A stretch of DNA of 64,000 nucleotides, from assembly GCA_964555355.1 (NCBI GenBank), contig CAZKRY010000008.1, forward strand, positions 124,001-188,000, in the 5' to 3' direction. This document shows, one piece after another, positions 9,097-17,358 of the stretch. Within the stretch, counting starts at the first letter, position 1, and the number at the start of each line of letters is the position of its first letter. The position numbers and the translations under genes are program-made. The notes under the pieces were generated by a model, which made no database searches, was not told the DNA's origin, and saw only the letters and a list, made by a program, of their open reading frames with translations. This stretch comes from CAIKBL01 sp964555355 (GTDB lineage: Bacteria > Pseudomonadota > Gammaproteobacteria > Ga0077536).

Positions 9097-9305
9097 GGGA
9101 GGACCTCTGCAGTCAAGCGAGATGCAATGATTACATGTAACTTAAAGAAATTTCTATAACTCTATTATTTTAAAGGCTATTCTCTAGGAGAAATACATAA
9201 GCCACTGTAGGAAGCTTTACCTACGGTGAGCGCATGCTGTGCGATAGCCACCGCCGCCGGCTAGTGATAGAAAGATGGTTGCATGTCCCCCACGGAGAAA
9301 ACCCC
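9097..9305. promoter_or_regulatory. AT-rich divergent promoter region with small palindromes
   Basis: This gap between divergent DUF1302 and LLM genes is clearly AT-rich (9130-9200), unlike the rest of the window. It holds a perfect small palindrome TTCTC-TAG-GAGAA at 9180-9192 and an inverted repeat GTAGG-8-CCTAC at 9207-9224. Both are candidate operator half-sites; no matching regulator gene is nearby. Confidence 0.4.
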
Positions 9306-10385
9306 ATGAAATTTGGCGCGATGGTCGCGACGCATATCAATGACTGGCAGCTGCTTAAAGTCGCGGACGATCTAGGTTACGACCACGGCTGGGTCCCGGA
9401 CTCGCAGATGATTTGGTCCGACTGTTACGCCGTATTGGCGTTAGCCGCGGTTAATACCTCGCGGATCAAACTTGGTACGGGGGTCTCGATTGCCTCGACC
9501 CGAATTGCCCCAGTGACCGCGCATTCAATCGCGACGATTGCGGCGTTGGCCCCAGGACGGGTTTTCTTAGGCCTCGGCACGGGCCACACGGCCATGCGCG
9601 TCATGGGCATGAAGCCGATGAAACCCAAACCGTTCCGCGAGTATTTGCGCATCGTGCGCGGTTTGTTACAGGGCGAGGAGGTGAGCTACACACTGGACAA
9701 CGAAACGCGTGACATTCGTTTTTTACATCTCGATCGAAAATTCATCGAGCTTACCTATCCCATACCAATCTGGGTCGCCGCCAATGGTCCGGGTGCCTTA
9801 CGCGCAACGGGTGCTTACGGCGATGGTCGGATCTCCGCGCTGAACGAGCCGCCCGAACTCATCGCGCAAAGCGTCGGCCTCATCGAACAGGGCGCGCGCG
9901 AAGTCGGGCGCACCCTTGGCGCGGATTTTCACACCGCGGCGTTAACGTCAGCCATCGTGCTGGCGCCCGGTGAGAAGCTGACCGCCGAGCGCGTCATCAA
10001 CCATTGCGGCTCGCAAGTCGCCGCCGCACTCCATTACTGCTGGGAAAATTGGCGGCAGAGCGGGGATGATTCGTTTATTCCGCCGTCGGTGCGCAACACC
10101 TGGGATGCCTACTGCGACTACGTCTCAAAGATGTCGACGCCCGAGCACAAACGGTATCTACAGCTACACCAAGGACACTGCTCGTATTTGCTGCCTGAGG
10201 AACGTCGTTTCATTACACCGGAAGCAATTCAAACATGGATTTTGGCCGGAGAGCCAGTCGAGATAATCGACAAACTGCGCGCGGCCGAACGGGCGGGATT
10301 ACGGGAGATAACTTTATTGCCGCCGATGGATTACGCGCGGCAAGTATTTCGGGACTTTGCGACGCACATCATCGCCAAGTACTAA
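9306..10385 (+). CDS. LLM class flavin-dependent oxidoreductase (paralogue of 49428)
   Basis: A 359-residue luciferase-like monooxygenase-fold TIM barrel. The start chosen is the ATG at 9306 with GGAG upstream, because the protein then begins MKFGAMVATHINDW, aligned with the paralogue at 49428 (MQFGIGVSAHIKNW). Both share DSQMIWSDCYA and the block LGLGTGHTAMRVMG, and end in a similar WPPM/LPPMDYAR region. Members use FMN or F420; the GTGxTA segment resembles methylene-tetrahydromethanopterin-reductase-type members, so F420 dependence is possible but not shown. Followed at 32 bases by the epoxide-hydrolase-fold gene, so probably cotranscribed. Confidence 0.92.
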   Translation: MKFGAMVATHINDWQLLKVADDLGYDHGWVPDSQMIWSDCYAVLALAAVNTSRIKLGTGVSIASTRIAPVTAHSIATIAALAPGRVFLGLGTGHTAMRVMGMKPMKPKPFREYLRIVRGLLQGEEVSYTLDNETRDIRFLHLDRKFIELTYPIPIWVAANGPGALRATGAYGDGRISALNEPPELIAQSVGLIEQGAREVGRTLGADFHTAALTSAIVLAPGEKLTAERVINHCGSQVAAALHYCWENWRQSGDDSFIPPSVRNTWDAYCDYVSKMSTPEHKRYLQLHQGHCSYLLPEERRFITPEAIQTWILAGEPVEIIDKLRAAERAGLREITLLPPMDYARQVFRDFATHIIAKY

Positions 10386-10417
10386 TGGCTGCAAACTAGA
10401 ACTATGGAGCAACCGAT

Positions 10418-10795
10418 ATGACCCCAGAACAAATCGTCAACGCGTTTTGTGATGCGTTGAATCGCGAAGACATGGCTGGCGCGTTGCAGTACGTATCAGC
10501 CGATTGTGTTTATCAAAACATGCCGTTTCCGCCGGTGTCTGGTCCAGACGGGATCCGGCAAACACTGGAAGGATTTTTCGTTGTCACCGGTTGGGTCAAG
10601 ATTCAAACGCTAAAGCAGGTAGCAGTCGGCAATTTGGTCATGAACGAGCGGTTGGATTGGTTCGATCCACCGCAGGGCAAAAAGTTTGGCTTGCCGGTAG
10701 CAGGGGCATTTGAAGTCGCTAACGGCAAGATCACGGCTTGGCGCGATTACTTCTGTATGCGCCAATTCAGCGAAGGGACCGGTCTATCGTTTTGA
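10418..10795 (+). CDS. Limonene-1,2-epoxide hydrolase family protein (SnoaL-like fold)
   Basis: A 125-residue NTF2-like protein. All five residues of the limonene-epoxide hydrolase active site can be placed: Tyr32 and Asn34 (VYQNMP), Arg77 and Asp79 (NERLDWF), and Asp109 (WRDYF). In the characterised enzyme the Asp-Arg-Asp triad and Tyr/Asn activate water for one-step epoxide opening. So an epoxide hydrolase activity is likely, not merely a SnoaL-like fold. It lies 32 bases behind the LLM oxidoreductase and may act on its product or on epoxides made by the P450s or the copper monooxygenase of this window (inference). Its 3' end overlaps the convergent VPLPA-CTERM gene by 12 bases. Confidence 0.9.
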   Translation: MTPEQIVNAFCDALNREDMAGALQYVSADCVYQNMPFPPVSGPDGIRQTLEGFFVVTGWVKIQTLKQVAVGNLVMNERLDWFDPPQGKKFGLPVAGAFEVANGKITAWRDYFCMRQFSEGTGLSF

Positions 10796-11632
10796 ACGAC
10801 TCCGTGCACCGAGAATGCCGAGCGCCGGCGCCAACAGCCATATCGCGGCTGGCAGCGGTACTGGATTCGACGGTAACAACAGTGCCTCGGCGCCAGGCTC
10901 GAAACTGGCGCTTAACGTATTGAGCGAGAGGGCGGACGCGTTGGTGCCGCCGGCGCCCGCCATCAAGGCCATCATGACGTAGAACTGATCGCCAGGATTT
11001 AAGTTAATGCTGACGGAGCCGGGGACCGAGACATTGCCGGTGGTCGTAATTTCATACGCGTCCGAATCTTCCGCAAGTATGCCTTGCGCTATCAGACTTC
11101 CCATTAGCGCAAGCGGGTTGGTGGTATCGAGCGTCGGGAAAGTGAGTGCATCAACGGCAAACAAACTGACGATTGCAACGAGTCCAGTTGCGGTATCGTT
11201 ATCTGGGTTCGCGATTGTGCCGCTCAGTGAATAGGAGAGTGTCAAGGTGTCCGCGCTTTGACCCGTGAACTGATAGCCCTGGATCCCAAGCGCTTGCCCC
11301 GCTATCCATTGGCCTGCGCTAGAGGCAGCCCCCGTCTTTAAGATTGGCACCGCTAGCGAGCCATCCACCATCGCGGACGCAAACGCGCTGCCGGCGGCGG
11401 GAAGCACGCCGGTACTCACAGTTGCCGAACCTTGATTTTCGCCACCGTCAACCGGATCAACGGTCAGGCTACCCAACAAAAAAATATCATCGGGCGAGCA
11501 AATATCCGGGCAGGGCGATGTAGAAATAGTTGCGAGCGTGCCCCATTCGGGAGGTAACGCGGTAATCGCGTACGCAGCCTGTGGCCCTAGTCCTGCCAGG
11601 TAAATAGTCAGGGCGAGTCTCTTTAAGTTCAT
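10784..11632 (-). CDS. VPLPA-CTERM (exosortase-sorted) surface protein B
   Basis: A 282-residue secreted protein. It has a signal peptide (about residues 1-22, ...GPQAAYA) and a C-terminal sorting signal VPLPAAIWLLAPALGILG followed by a basic tail RSRSKR. This tripartite tail is the mark of PEP-CTERM/VPLPA-CTERM proteins that an exosortase processes at the inner membrane on the way to the cell surface or matrix. The body is rich in Ser, Thr, Gly and Ala with no recognised enzyme motif. The ATG has GGAG upstream. It closes a minus-strand cluster that starts with a second VPLPA-type protein at 16171. No exosortase gene is in the window. Confidence 0.88.
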   Translation of the reverse strand: MNLKRLALTIYLAGLGPQAAYAITALPPEWGTLATISTSPCPDICSPDDIFLLGSLTVDPVDGGENQGSATVSTGVLPAAGSAFASAMVDGSLAVPILKTGAASSAGQWIAGQALGIQGYQFTGQSADTLTLSYSLSGTIANPDNDTATGLVAIVSLFAVDALTFPTLDTTNPLALMGSLIAQGILAEDSDAYEITTTGNVSVPGSVSINLNPGDQFYVMMALMAGAGGTNASALSLNTLSASFEPGAEALLLPSNPVPLPAAIWLLAPALGILGARSRSKR

Positions 11633-11752
11633 GTGTGCGCTCCGAAACGGCCGTTGGGTTCGCCGATGGTAGCGTTTAGAAAGTCATTCCCCTAGGTAAT
11701 ACTTCGCAATCGAAACAAATTTTTGGAAACGACTGGAATACCGGCCGTTGCT

Positions 11753-12013
11753 TCACTGTTGAGTGGAATAGAGTTCCGCCTGATTTAATGTCGGTTGCGC
11801 GGCTTGCATGCACGTGGACCTCGCCGCGGGTGGTTGATGCGCGCATCGTGCGCGTGCCGCGCGCACCACTGCCAATGCATCCGCGCGTTGCGCCGCGGCG
11901 CGCGCGCTGTCACTTGCCGCGGGTTCGGCGTTGATCGGTGTCAGCGGTGCCGCTGTGGCGGATATCACCGCCACAGTCACCCATAGACCCAGACAGTAAA
12001 GGACCGTTTTCAT
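11753..12013 (-). CDS. Small secreted hypothetical protein
   Basis: An 86-residue protein with a signal peptide (MKTVLYCLGLWVTVAVISATAA) and an Ala/Arg-rich mature part with two Cys separated by 13 residues. The start at 12013 is chosen because of a GAGG ribosome site 5 bases upstream; a longer reading frame upstream would overlap the DUF1501 gene. It lies 23 bases downstream of the DUF1501 stop and is probably cotranscribed. No family recognised. Confidence 0.6.
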   Translation of the reverse strand: MKTVLYCLGLWVTVAVISATAAPLTPINAEPAASDSARAAAQRADALAVVRAARARCAHQPPAARSTCMQAAQPTLNQAELYSTQQ

Positions 12014-12036
12014 AAAAATCCTCACAGACAACCCAG

Positions 12037-13455
12037 CTAGGTGGTAAACAAAGTGGAAAGATTGACTCCGGTTTCGAGCGGCGCCGATGGCGCAAACGGG
12101 AACACCTGGCTCTTGGCGCCCGGTTTCACCCAATTACAGAGCGCGCCGAAGACATGATCGATCGCGTTGCGCCCTTCGATATCGGCGGAATCTTCGTCGA
12201 TGCGCGCTATCTCTTCCTCCGGAAACATCGTGCCGTAGATGCCACCGCGCACCTGAGGACCGACGACAATGACGGTGGTCCCACGACCGTGATCAGTCCC
12301 GCCACCGCCGTTGGCTTTTAGCTGACGCCCAAATTCTCCAGCGATGGTAACGGTCAACTGACGCCGCGCATCCGGCGGTAACACACGATCAAGCGTGGCG
12401 AGCGCGCCGGAGGAACCAAACAACATCGCGAGATTGGGTTCGATCTCGTCTTTTTGACGATCGTGCGTGTCCCAGCCATTAAACTCGAGCGATGCGACCC
12501 GCATCGAGAGTAGATCATTGCAGGCAAGTGCATCGTAAAGATTGCGCGTCTGCGTCGCCAAGTCGTAGCGCACACCTTGTTCGCCAAACAGCGCTTCGAT
12601 TTCCGCGGGGATCGGCACCGAGGCCAAACGCGCGCGTATCGCTTCGCCAAAGACACGGAGCTTACGTTCGTGCTCGAAAAACTGATGGTAAACGGAGGTA
12701 CTTGGAATCGACGGCCGTCGTTCGGCGTAGTAGTGCTTGAGCGCGCGAGTCACATATTCGCGGCTTCCGAACCAACTATTGTTGTCGACATCCGGTAGCC
12801 CCATCTCACGGACGTTGGCGGCCGGAATGACGCGTCGATTATCAATTTTCTGCAGATTAAGCGGCGCCAAGGGATCGGGTCCGAACGTGAATCGTCGCGG
12901 CGACTGCGTCAAGGCGATCACATTACCATCCGCGGCATTGGCCAGACGGCCACCCCAGCCGCTACCGAATAGAAGCTTGTCCGCGTCGCGGTTGCCCATT
13001 TCCATATTGCGGATAGCCTGCTCGTGATCGCGCGAGGTATCCGACAACACACCGCACAACAACGCAACGTGCCCGGCTTCCCATTGGTCATACAGCCAGT
13101 CGCAACGTTTCAATATTCCGAACGAGGTGGTGCCGTGTGAGACGTGAAAGTAGTCGTTGTTCCAGCGTGCCTGCATGGCGGCGAGCGATGGATCCTCTTG
13201 GTTATGGATGACCGCGCGCGCTTCCCAATAAATGCGACCATAACTTCCTACTGTGGATGAAAACGCCGGGACGAACGGATGACGCATGTCCGGACCGCCA
13301 TTCAACATGATATTCGCGAGCACCGGCTTCGCGACGGGCGCAAATCCATCCGCGCGCGCGATGCGGCTGAACGAGGGCAAGAGGCCGCTGCCTAACGTTG
13401 AAAGCAGTAGGCTAGATTGCAGGAATCGGCGGCGATTTAACAATTTGCTATCCAT
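12037..13455 (-). CDS. DUF1501 family protein, Tat-exported
   Basis: A 472-residue DUF1501 protein. The start at 13455 (GAGGAGGG ribosome site) gives a twin-arginine signal, NRRRFLQSSLLLS, near the N-terminus. The mature part shows family segments such as NIMLNGGPDMRHPFVPAF, NGWDTHD and GEFGRQLKANGGGGTDHGRG, which belong to the alkaline phosphatase-like fold; metal-binding Asp and His are present in the last block. DUF1501 proteins are generally encoded next to DUF1800 proteins, as here: its ATG begins one base before the DUF1800 stop. The biochemical role of the pair is not established. Confidence 0.93.
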   Translation of the reverse strand: MDSKLLNRRRFLQSSLLLSTLGSGLLPSFSRIARADGFAPVAKPVLANIMLNGGPDMRHPFVPAFSSTVGSYGRIYWEARAVIHNQEDPSLAAMQARWNNDYFHVSHGTTSFGILKRCDWLYDQWEAGHVALLCGVLSDTSRDHEQAIRNMEMGNRDADKLLFGSGWGGRLANAADGNVIALTQSPRRFTFGPDPLAPLNLQKIDNRRVIPAANVREMGLPDVDNNSWFGSREYVTRALKHYYAERRPSIPSTSVYHQFFEHERKLRVFGEAIRARLASVPIPAEIEALFGEQGVRYDLATQTRNLYDALACNDLLSMRVASLEFNGWDTHDRQKDEIEPNLAMLFGSSGALATLDRVLPPDARRQLTVTIAGEFGRQLKANGGGGTDHGRGTTVIVVGPQVRGGIYGTMFPEEEIARIDEDSADIEGRNAIDHVFGALCNWVKPGAKSQVFPFAPSAPLETGVNLSTLFTT

Positions 13456-13456
13456 C

Positions 13457-15421
13457 TCAGCGGCCCTCCTCTGCCAGCATGAATGGCGTCGCGATGATGA
13501 AATTGATCGCGGCGCCGATTTTTTGATTGGCATAGCCGCGGGCATCGAGATCCGCACTATCTAACGCGAGCGCTTTCTGGCCAAGACTGTTGATGAGCGC
13601 GAGGACTGCCGGTTGGGTCGTGACCTCGTTCAAGGTCACCGCCTGCCCGGGGTTATTCGGGTGTGCGAGCGATGCCAGATCGCTGCCTTCTGCCAGTAAC
13701 GCGTAGAGATGCGCCCGTTCCAACGGACCGAAGTTCTTGTAGCCATCCGCAATGAAGCGCTGCCACAACCATTGTGCAATGGCGGCCACCTGGTACTGGT
13801 TATTCGCGCCGCGCGGCAACTTGCGGCGCCAATCTTTCTGCACCACGTAGTCTTCGCCAAAGCGTTGTTCGGAGCTTAAAAAACGCCAACCGCTTTCGGT
13901 GGCGGCACTGAAGTGCTTACGAAAGATCTCGGCGCTGCCACCGGCTTCCGCGCCGGTTTGATGCCCAAAGACATCGTGATGCGGCTGAAACGGTACCACT
14001 TCTTCATCCCAAAATAGACGCCAGGTCTCCGGAATGTCGTAGTACTGTTCAAGATTGGTATGCGTGTAGAGATTTGATATCTGCAAGAAACGATCGACGC
14101 TCGTCCATTGTTTGGTGCGCTTGGGGCTATGGAAGAAGATCGAGACGGCATAGGCCTGGATAAATTTGAGCAAGTCCTTTTTGGGCATGCTGCGCCACGC
14201 GGTGCGCAGTGCGATGATTTCGTCGGTCGATAGCGTGTCATCCGCTAAATTCTGCACAATCATCAGCGGCAGATTGGCGAGGCTTTCCGGATGCGCAATA
14301 TCAACTTTGGTGAGGGCATCGATCTTGGCCGCCATGGTCGCGCCCGGGATCTGCTGGTGGTGAACTTCCACCGGGAACTGCGGGTGGTTATCGATGCGGA
14401 ATTGCATGGTTTCCGCCTCCCACTCATTCGGCGCTTCCAGCGGTACGAACGTCATGCCGGTAAGTGCTTTTGCGGTGTTCTTAATCGAGGTGACTTCGTG
14501 ATAGTCAGGCTCGAGCACCCCTAAAATGCCGAAACCGAGCTGGTGGAATTCCCGCGCGAAGTCTTCATTGCAATAACACACATCGTCCCAAAACTCGTTA
14601 TACCGATGCCCATACTGCTGCGCGATGGCATTAGACAACGCCCCCACTTTGATGACTTGGTCGTAGCCTTGGTTGGTGCCGAGCGCAGTCATGACATCGT
14701 CGTAGTAACGCACCATTTGCCAATTGGACACGCCACGGCGCAGATTCACGGCTAAATGAAAATTGGTCTCCCAAAAGCCAATCCGCTGACGAAAGGGATT
14801 GAGCCCACGCGCTTGCGCCGCCATCGTCCAGCTTTCGTAAGCGCCACCCCATTCGCGACGATTGAACCATTGCCGTCGGTCTGGGCTCATCGCGTTGGCG
14901 GGATCGGCGGACGACCACCACTCGCTCAATTCACGCAACTTGCCACTTTGCGATGAAAGATTGTCATCGACAAAGGTTCGGGGCGGTCCGCTTTCGTCAA
15001 ACTGGCCGGTGTTGGGGTCATAACGTTTGTATTGCCCGGGCAACGTAAGATTAGAGGGCGGCGATAAGCGGGCGTTGTGCTCACCCAGCGTTAGCATTTG
15101 GATAATCGCGGTGGCCGGCGAGGCATCGGCCCAAGCCCTGATCTGCGCATCCGTGGCGTGCCCTGCAAACGCAAAGGTATGCAGCACTTTGCGCACGGCG
15201 GTGTCGTCCCAGGTTTGATCATCCACCATCGGTAGGCCCGCTAGTAACCCCGCGCTAACGGGTTTCACCCGATAAAGCGGCACCATGCGTAAGACTAGTT
15301 GCCCGTTCTGTAAGACGTAGCGCGGCACCATGACGAGTTCTAGTTCGGCGTGAGCGACGGGCACACCGAGCACCAATGTCAGTGCGCAGACGAGCGCGCC
15401 TAAGCGAAACGAAATTCGCAT
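13457..15421 (-). CDS. DUF1800 family secreted protein
   Basis: A 654-residue DUF1800 protein with a signal peptide (cleavage after PVAHA) and an excellent AAGGAGGG ribosome site. Characteristic segments include LLNRAAF-like N-terminal AVRKVLHTFAFAGHATDAQIRAW, FWETNFHLAVN, and the C-terminal ATPFMLAEEGR. Length is within the family range. It is cotranscribed with the DUF1501 gene. The pair is widespread in Bacteroidetes, Planctomycetes and Proteobacteria and is thought to act in the envelope; function unknown. Flanking VPLPA-CTERM genes suggest a surface structure. Confidence 0.93.
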   Translation of the reverse strand: MRISFRLGALVCALTLVLGVPVAHAELELVMVPRYVLQNGQLVLRMVPLYRVKPVSAGLLAGLPMVDDQTWDDTAVRKVLHTFAFAGHATDAQIRAWADASPATAIIQMLTLGEHNARLSPPSNLTLPGQYKRYDPNTGQFDESGPPRTFVDDNLSSQSGKLRELSEWWSSADPANAMSPDRRQWFNRREWGGAYESWTMAAQARGLNPFRQRIGFWETNFHLAVNLRRGVSNWQMVRYYDDVMTALGTNQGYDQVIKVGALSNAIAQQYGHRYNEFWDDVCYCNEDFAREFHQLGFGILGVLEPDYHEVTSIKNTAKALTGMTFVPLEAPNEWEAETMQFRIDNHPQFPVEVHHQQIPGATMAAKIDALTKVDIAHPESLANLPLMIVQNLADDTLSTDEIIALRTAWRSMPKKDLLKFIQAYAVSIFFHSPKRTKQWTSVDRFLQISNLYTHTNLEQYYDIPETWRLFWDEEVVPFQPHHDVFGHQTGAEAGGSAEIFRKHFSAATESGWRFLSSEQRFGEDYVVQKDWRRKLPRGANNQYQVAAIAQWLWQRFIADGYKNFGPLERAHLYALLAEGSDLASLAHPNNPGQAVTLNEVTTQPAVLALINSLGQKALALDSADLDARGYANQKIGAAINFIIATPFMLAEEGR

Positions 15422-15445
15422 CTTTCCCTCCTTGTGTGCGTCGCC

Positions 15446-16171
15446 TTAGCGGCGACGGATCCCAATAAGACCTATGACCGCGGACGCGAGTAAGATGGCC
15501 GGCGTTGGTAGCGGCACTGGGGCCGGCGGACTGGTGACGGTGGCAAGGCCGGATATCGTCAACAGCATTTGTTGCTCCGGCTGAAAGGTGATGCTTAGCA
15601 GCGATAGAAGGCCGCTTTTTTCATTTGGGGTGCCGATGATTTCGGCGCTCGTGCTCGCCGAGGCGGACCGAAACGGAGAAGTTTCATCATCAAGCCTAAG
15701 TTCGGCAAACACATCTGCACCCGCTGAAGCGCCTCCAACACTCGTGGAAGCGGAGAGACTAAATGGCACGTGGATGTCGAATGTTCGAGGGACGAGTCCG
15801 ATGTACGAAAGAACCGCTGAGACAGCGGACTCGCCGAATGCTTCGCCTCCATCCGTGCCTATATCAATATTGCTGAACTCAGCAGAGACAATAGAAGAAG
15901 CAAAACTCTGTGAAGAAGAGCGCGTACTCGAGAGTGGCACCCAATCAAGTTCAGTTAGAAATAACGGCGATGTGCCATCCACGCCGCTATGGGCGATTGT
16001 GCTGCGGTCGATAGACGTATCGATACCGAAGCTTAGATCGAATTGAAAAGCACTAAGCCATCCGAATTCGACATGAGCTTCGGTCGTGGCTGCCGACGAA
16101 TTCGTGAGATTGGCGACCAAAGCGGCGCCAACCAAAAGCGCACGAAACATCCTTGCGCGGGTAATGTCCAT
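15446..16171 (-). CDS. VPLPA-CTERM surface protein A
   Basis: A 241-residue secreted protein with signal peptide (about residues 1-28, ...TNSSAAT) and the C-terminal sorting signal PVPLPTPAILLASAVIGLIG plus IRRR. The body is Ser/Thr-rich with many short beta-strand-like stretches and no Cys. A GGAGG ribosome site precedes the ATG at 16171. It is 24 bases upstream of the DUF1800 gene and heads the minus cluster, so it is likely the first gene of the operon. Function: probably an extracellular or matrix protein processed by an exosortase encoded elsewhere. Confidence 0.88.
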   Translation of the reverse strand: MDITRARMFRALLVGAALVANLTNSSAATTEAHVEFGWLSAFQFDLSFGIDTSIDRSTIAHSGVDGTSPLFLTELDWVPLSSTRSSSQSFASSIVSAEFSNIDIGTDGGEAFGESAVSAVLSYIGLVPRTFDIHVPFSLSASTSVGGASAGADVFAELRLDDETSPFRSASASTSAEIIGTPNEKSGLLSLLSITFQPEQQMLLTISGLATVTSPPAPVPLPTPAILLASAVIGLIGIRRR

Positions 16172-16370
16172 CCCGTCCTCCGTGTACTGCCTTGTGTATC
16201 GCCCCAGTAATATATGCGGGGGACGTCCATGCCTGATGTCATCGCTCCGGATGCAAGTCAGGTCTTCGTTGCGTCAAAGATAGTGAAGAAGTGTGACGCC
16301 GCAATGAGTGATCAAGGAAAGTGTGAATTACTTGACCAAATAGACATTTTTGATTTGAACCCATCAATCA

Positions 16371-16395
16371 CCCACGCGCTGATGCTGCGCGTGGG
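16371..16395. terminator. Strong hairpin near 3' end of citryl-CoA lyase-like gene
   Basis: A perfect 9-bp GC-rich stem (CCCACGCGC / GCGCGTGGG) with a 7-base loop lies 34 bases past the stop of the minus-strand gene ending at 16429. No U-tract follows, so it may be a Rho-independent-like terminator without T-run or an mRNA 3' end stabiliser. Confidence 0.45.
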
Positions 16396-16428
16396 CGGTA
16401 GTCACAAAAGAAATTCTCCTAACGTGCG

Positions 16429-17196
16429 CTAGCCGCTCGCGTAGGGCACGCCTTCGTCCGCGAGTTTCCAAATGTGATAACCCGCGGGTTCTTGCATCTC
16501 TTCCAAGAGGTGACCCACTAATCCCGCGCAGCGCGCGATTAAATTAAATCCGCGTGAGATGCCTTGCGGCATTTCCGCTTCGAGTAGCACGGCGGCAATT
16601 GCCGCGTTCACATTAATGACGATGTTCTTGCCAGACACCTCTTTAATCGCATCGCCAAGCAAGTTCATGGCGTCAAGGTAGTCGCCGGACGCGCCTGCCG
16701 CGCGTGCCACTTCTTCCAGCCGGGCAACGCGTGGGTCGCCGTTCACATGAATGGGGTGGCCGTAACCCGGCAAGAATTTTTTAGCACTGTGGAATTCGCG
16801 CGCGATGGCGAGCGCTTCCGACTTTTGTTCCGCGTACGGTTTGCTGCTGATTCGAAGTAACAACGGCGCGCACTCGTCCGCACTGCCGACAAACCGCGAG
16901 CCGGCGCCGAGTAAGCCGGCCGCGACCGCGCCCTGCAAGGACTCCGGCGCGCCCAAGTAGGTCACCCGGCTCGCCACCGCCGAGGGTGTCATGCCGTGTT
17001 CCATGATGCAGACCAGCACGGCATCGACGATCGAACGTTGCAAGGGAGTCGCATCGCGGCCTAGGAAGTGCAACACAATCAAATCGGTAAAACTCACGTG
17101 CCCGATCAACTCCTTACAGAGATCTCGTCCGCGAACCCAGATGTGGTCAACATCGGAGGTACAGAGGCGGGTGACGGGTTGGTCTTTTTTATACAT
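16429..17196 (-). CDS. Citryl-CoA lyase / citrate synthase-like protein
   Basis: A 255-residue citrate-synthase-fold protein, much shorter than citrate synthase (about 430), matching stand-alone citryl-CoA lyase-like proteins. The segment LPGYGHPIHVNGDPR carries the His of the citrate synthase active site (GxGHxxH type) and NINAAIAAV-like NVNAAIAAVLLE follows. An earlier His is in CIMEHGMTPS. Such proteins cleave or form citryl-CoA-like thioesters; in catabolic clusters they may act on other 3-hydroxy-acyl-CoAs. Divergent from the SDR gene at 17359 with a 162-base gap. The exact substrate is not known. Confidence 0.85.
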   Translation of the reverse strand: MYKKDQPVTRLCTSDVDHIWVRGRDLCKELIGHVSFTDLIVLHFLGRDATPLQRSIVDAVLVCIMEHGMTPSAVASRVTYLGAPESLQGAVAAGLLGAGSRFVGSADECAPLLLRISSKPYAEQKSEALAIAREFHSAKKFLPGYGHPIHVNGDPRVARLEEVARAAGASGDYLDAMNLLGDAIKEVSGKNIVINVNAAIAAVLLEAEMPQGISRGFNLIARCAGLVGHLLEEMQEPAGYHIWKLADEGVPYASG

Positions 17197-17358
17197 CGGG
17201 GGATCCTAGCGGTGGGTGGTGGGTAAAGGGGGGCCAATGTTACTGTACTCGCCTGAACTGCCCAGCATCAGGGCGCAGGACCGGTCAGCCCCGCCCCACG
17301 CGGCGGGGACACGCGGTCCCAGTCGAAACGAATCCAATCAACGGTGAGGAATGAAGTC

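Noticed and set aside
16214..16432. Small 72-codon plus-strand frame between VPLPA-CTERM and citryl-CoA lyase-like genes
   Set aside because: No ribosome site, no recognisable similarity, and it contains the strong hairpin at 16371-16395 and overlaps the end of the next gene.
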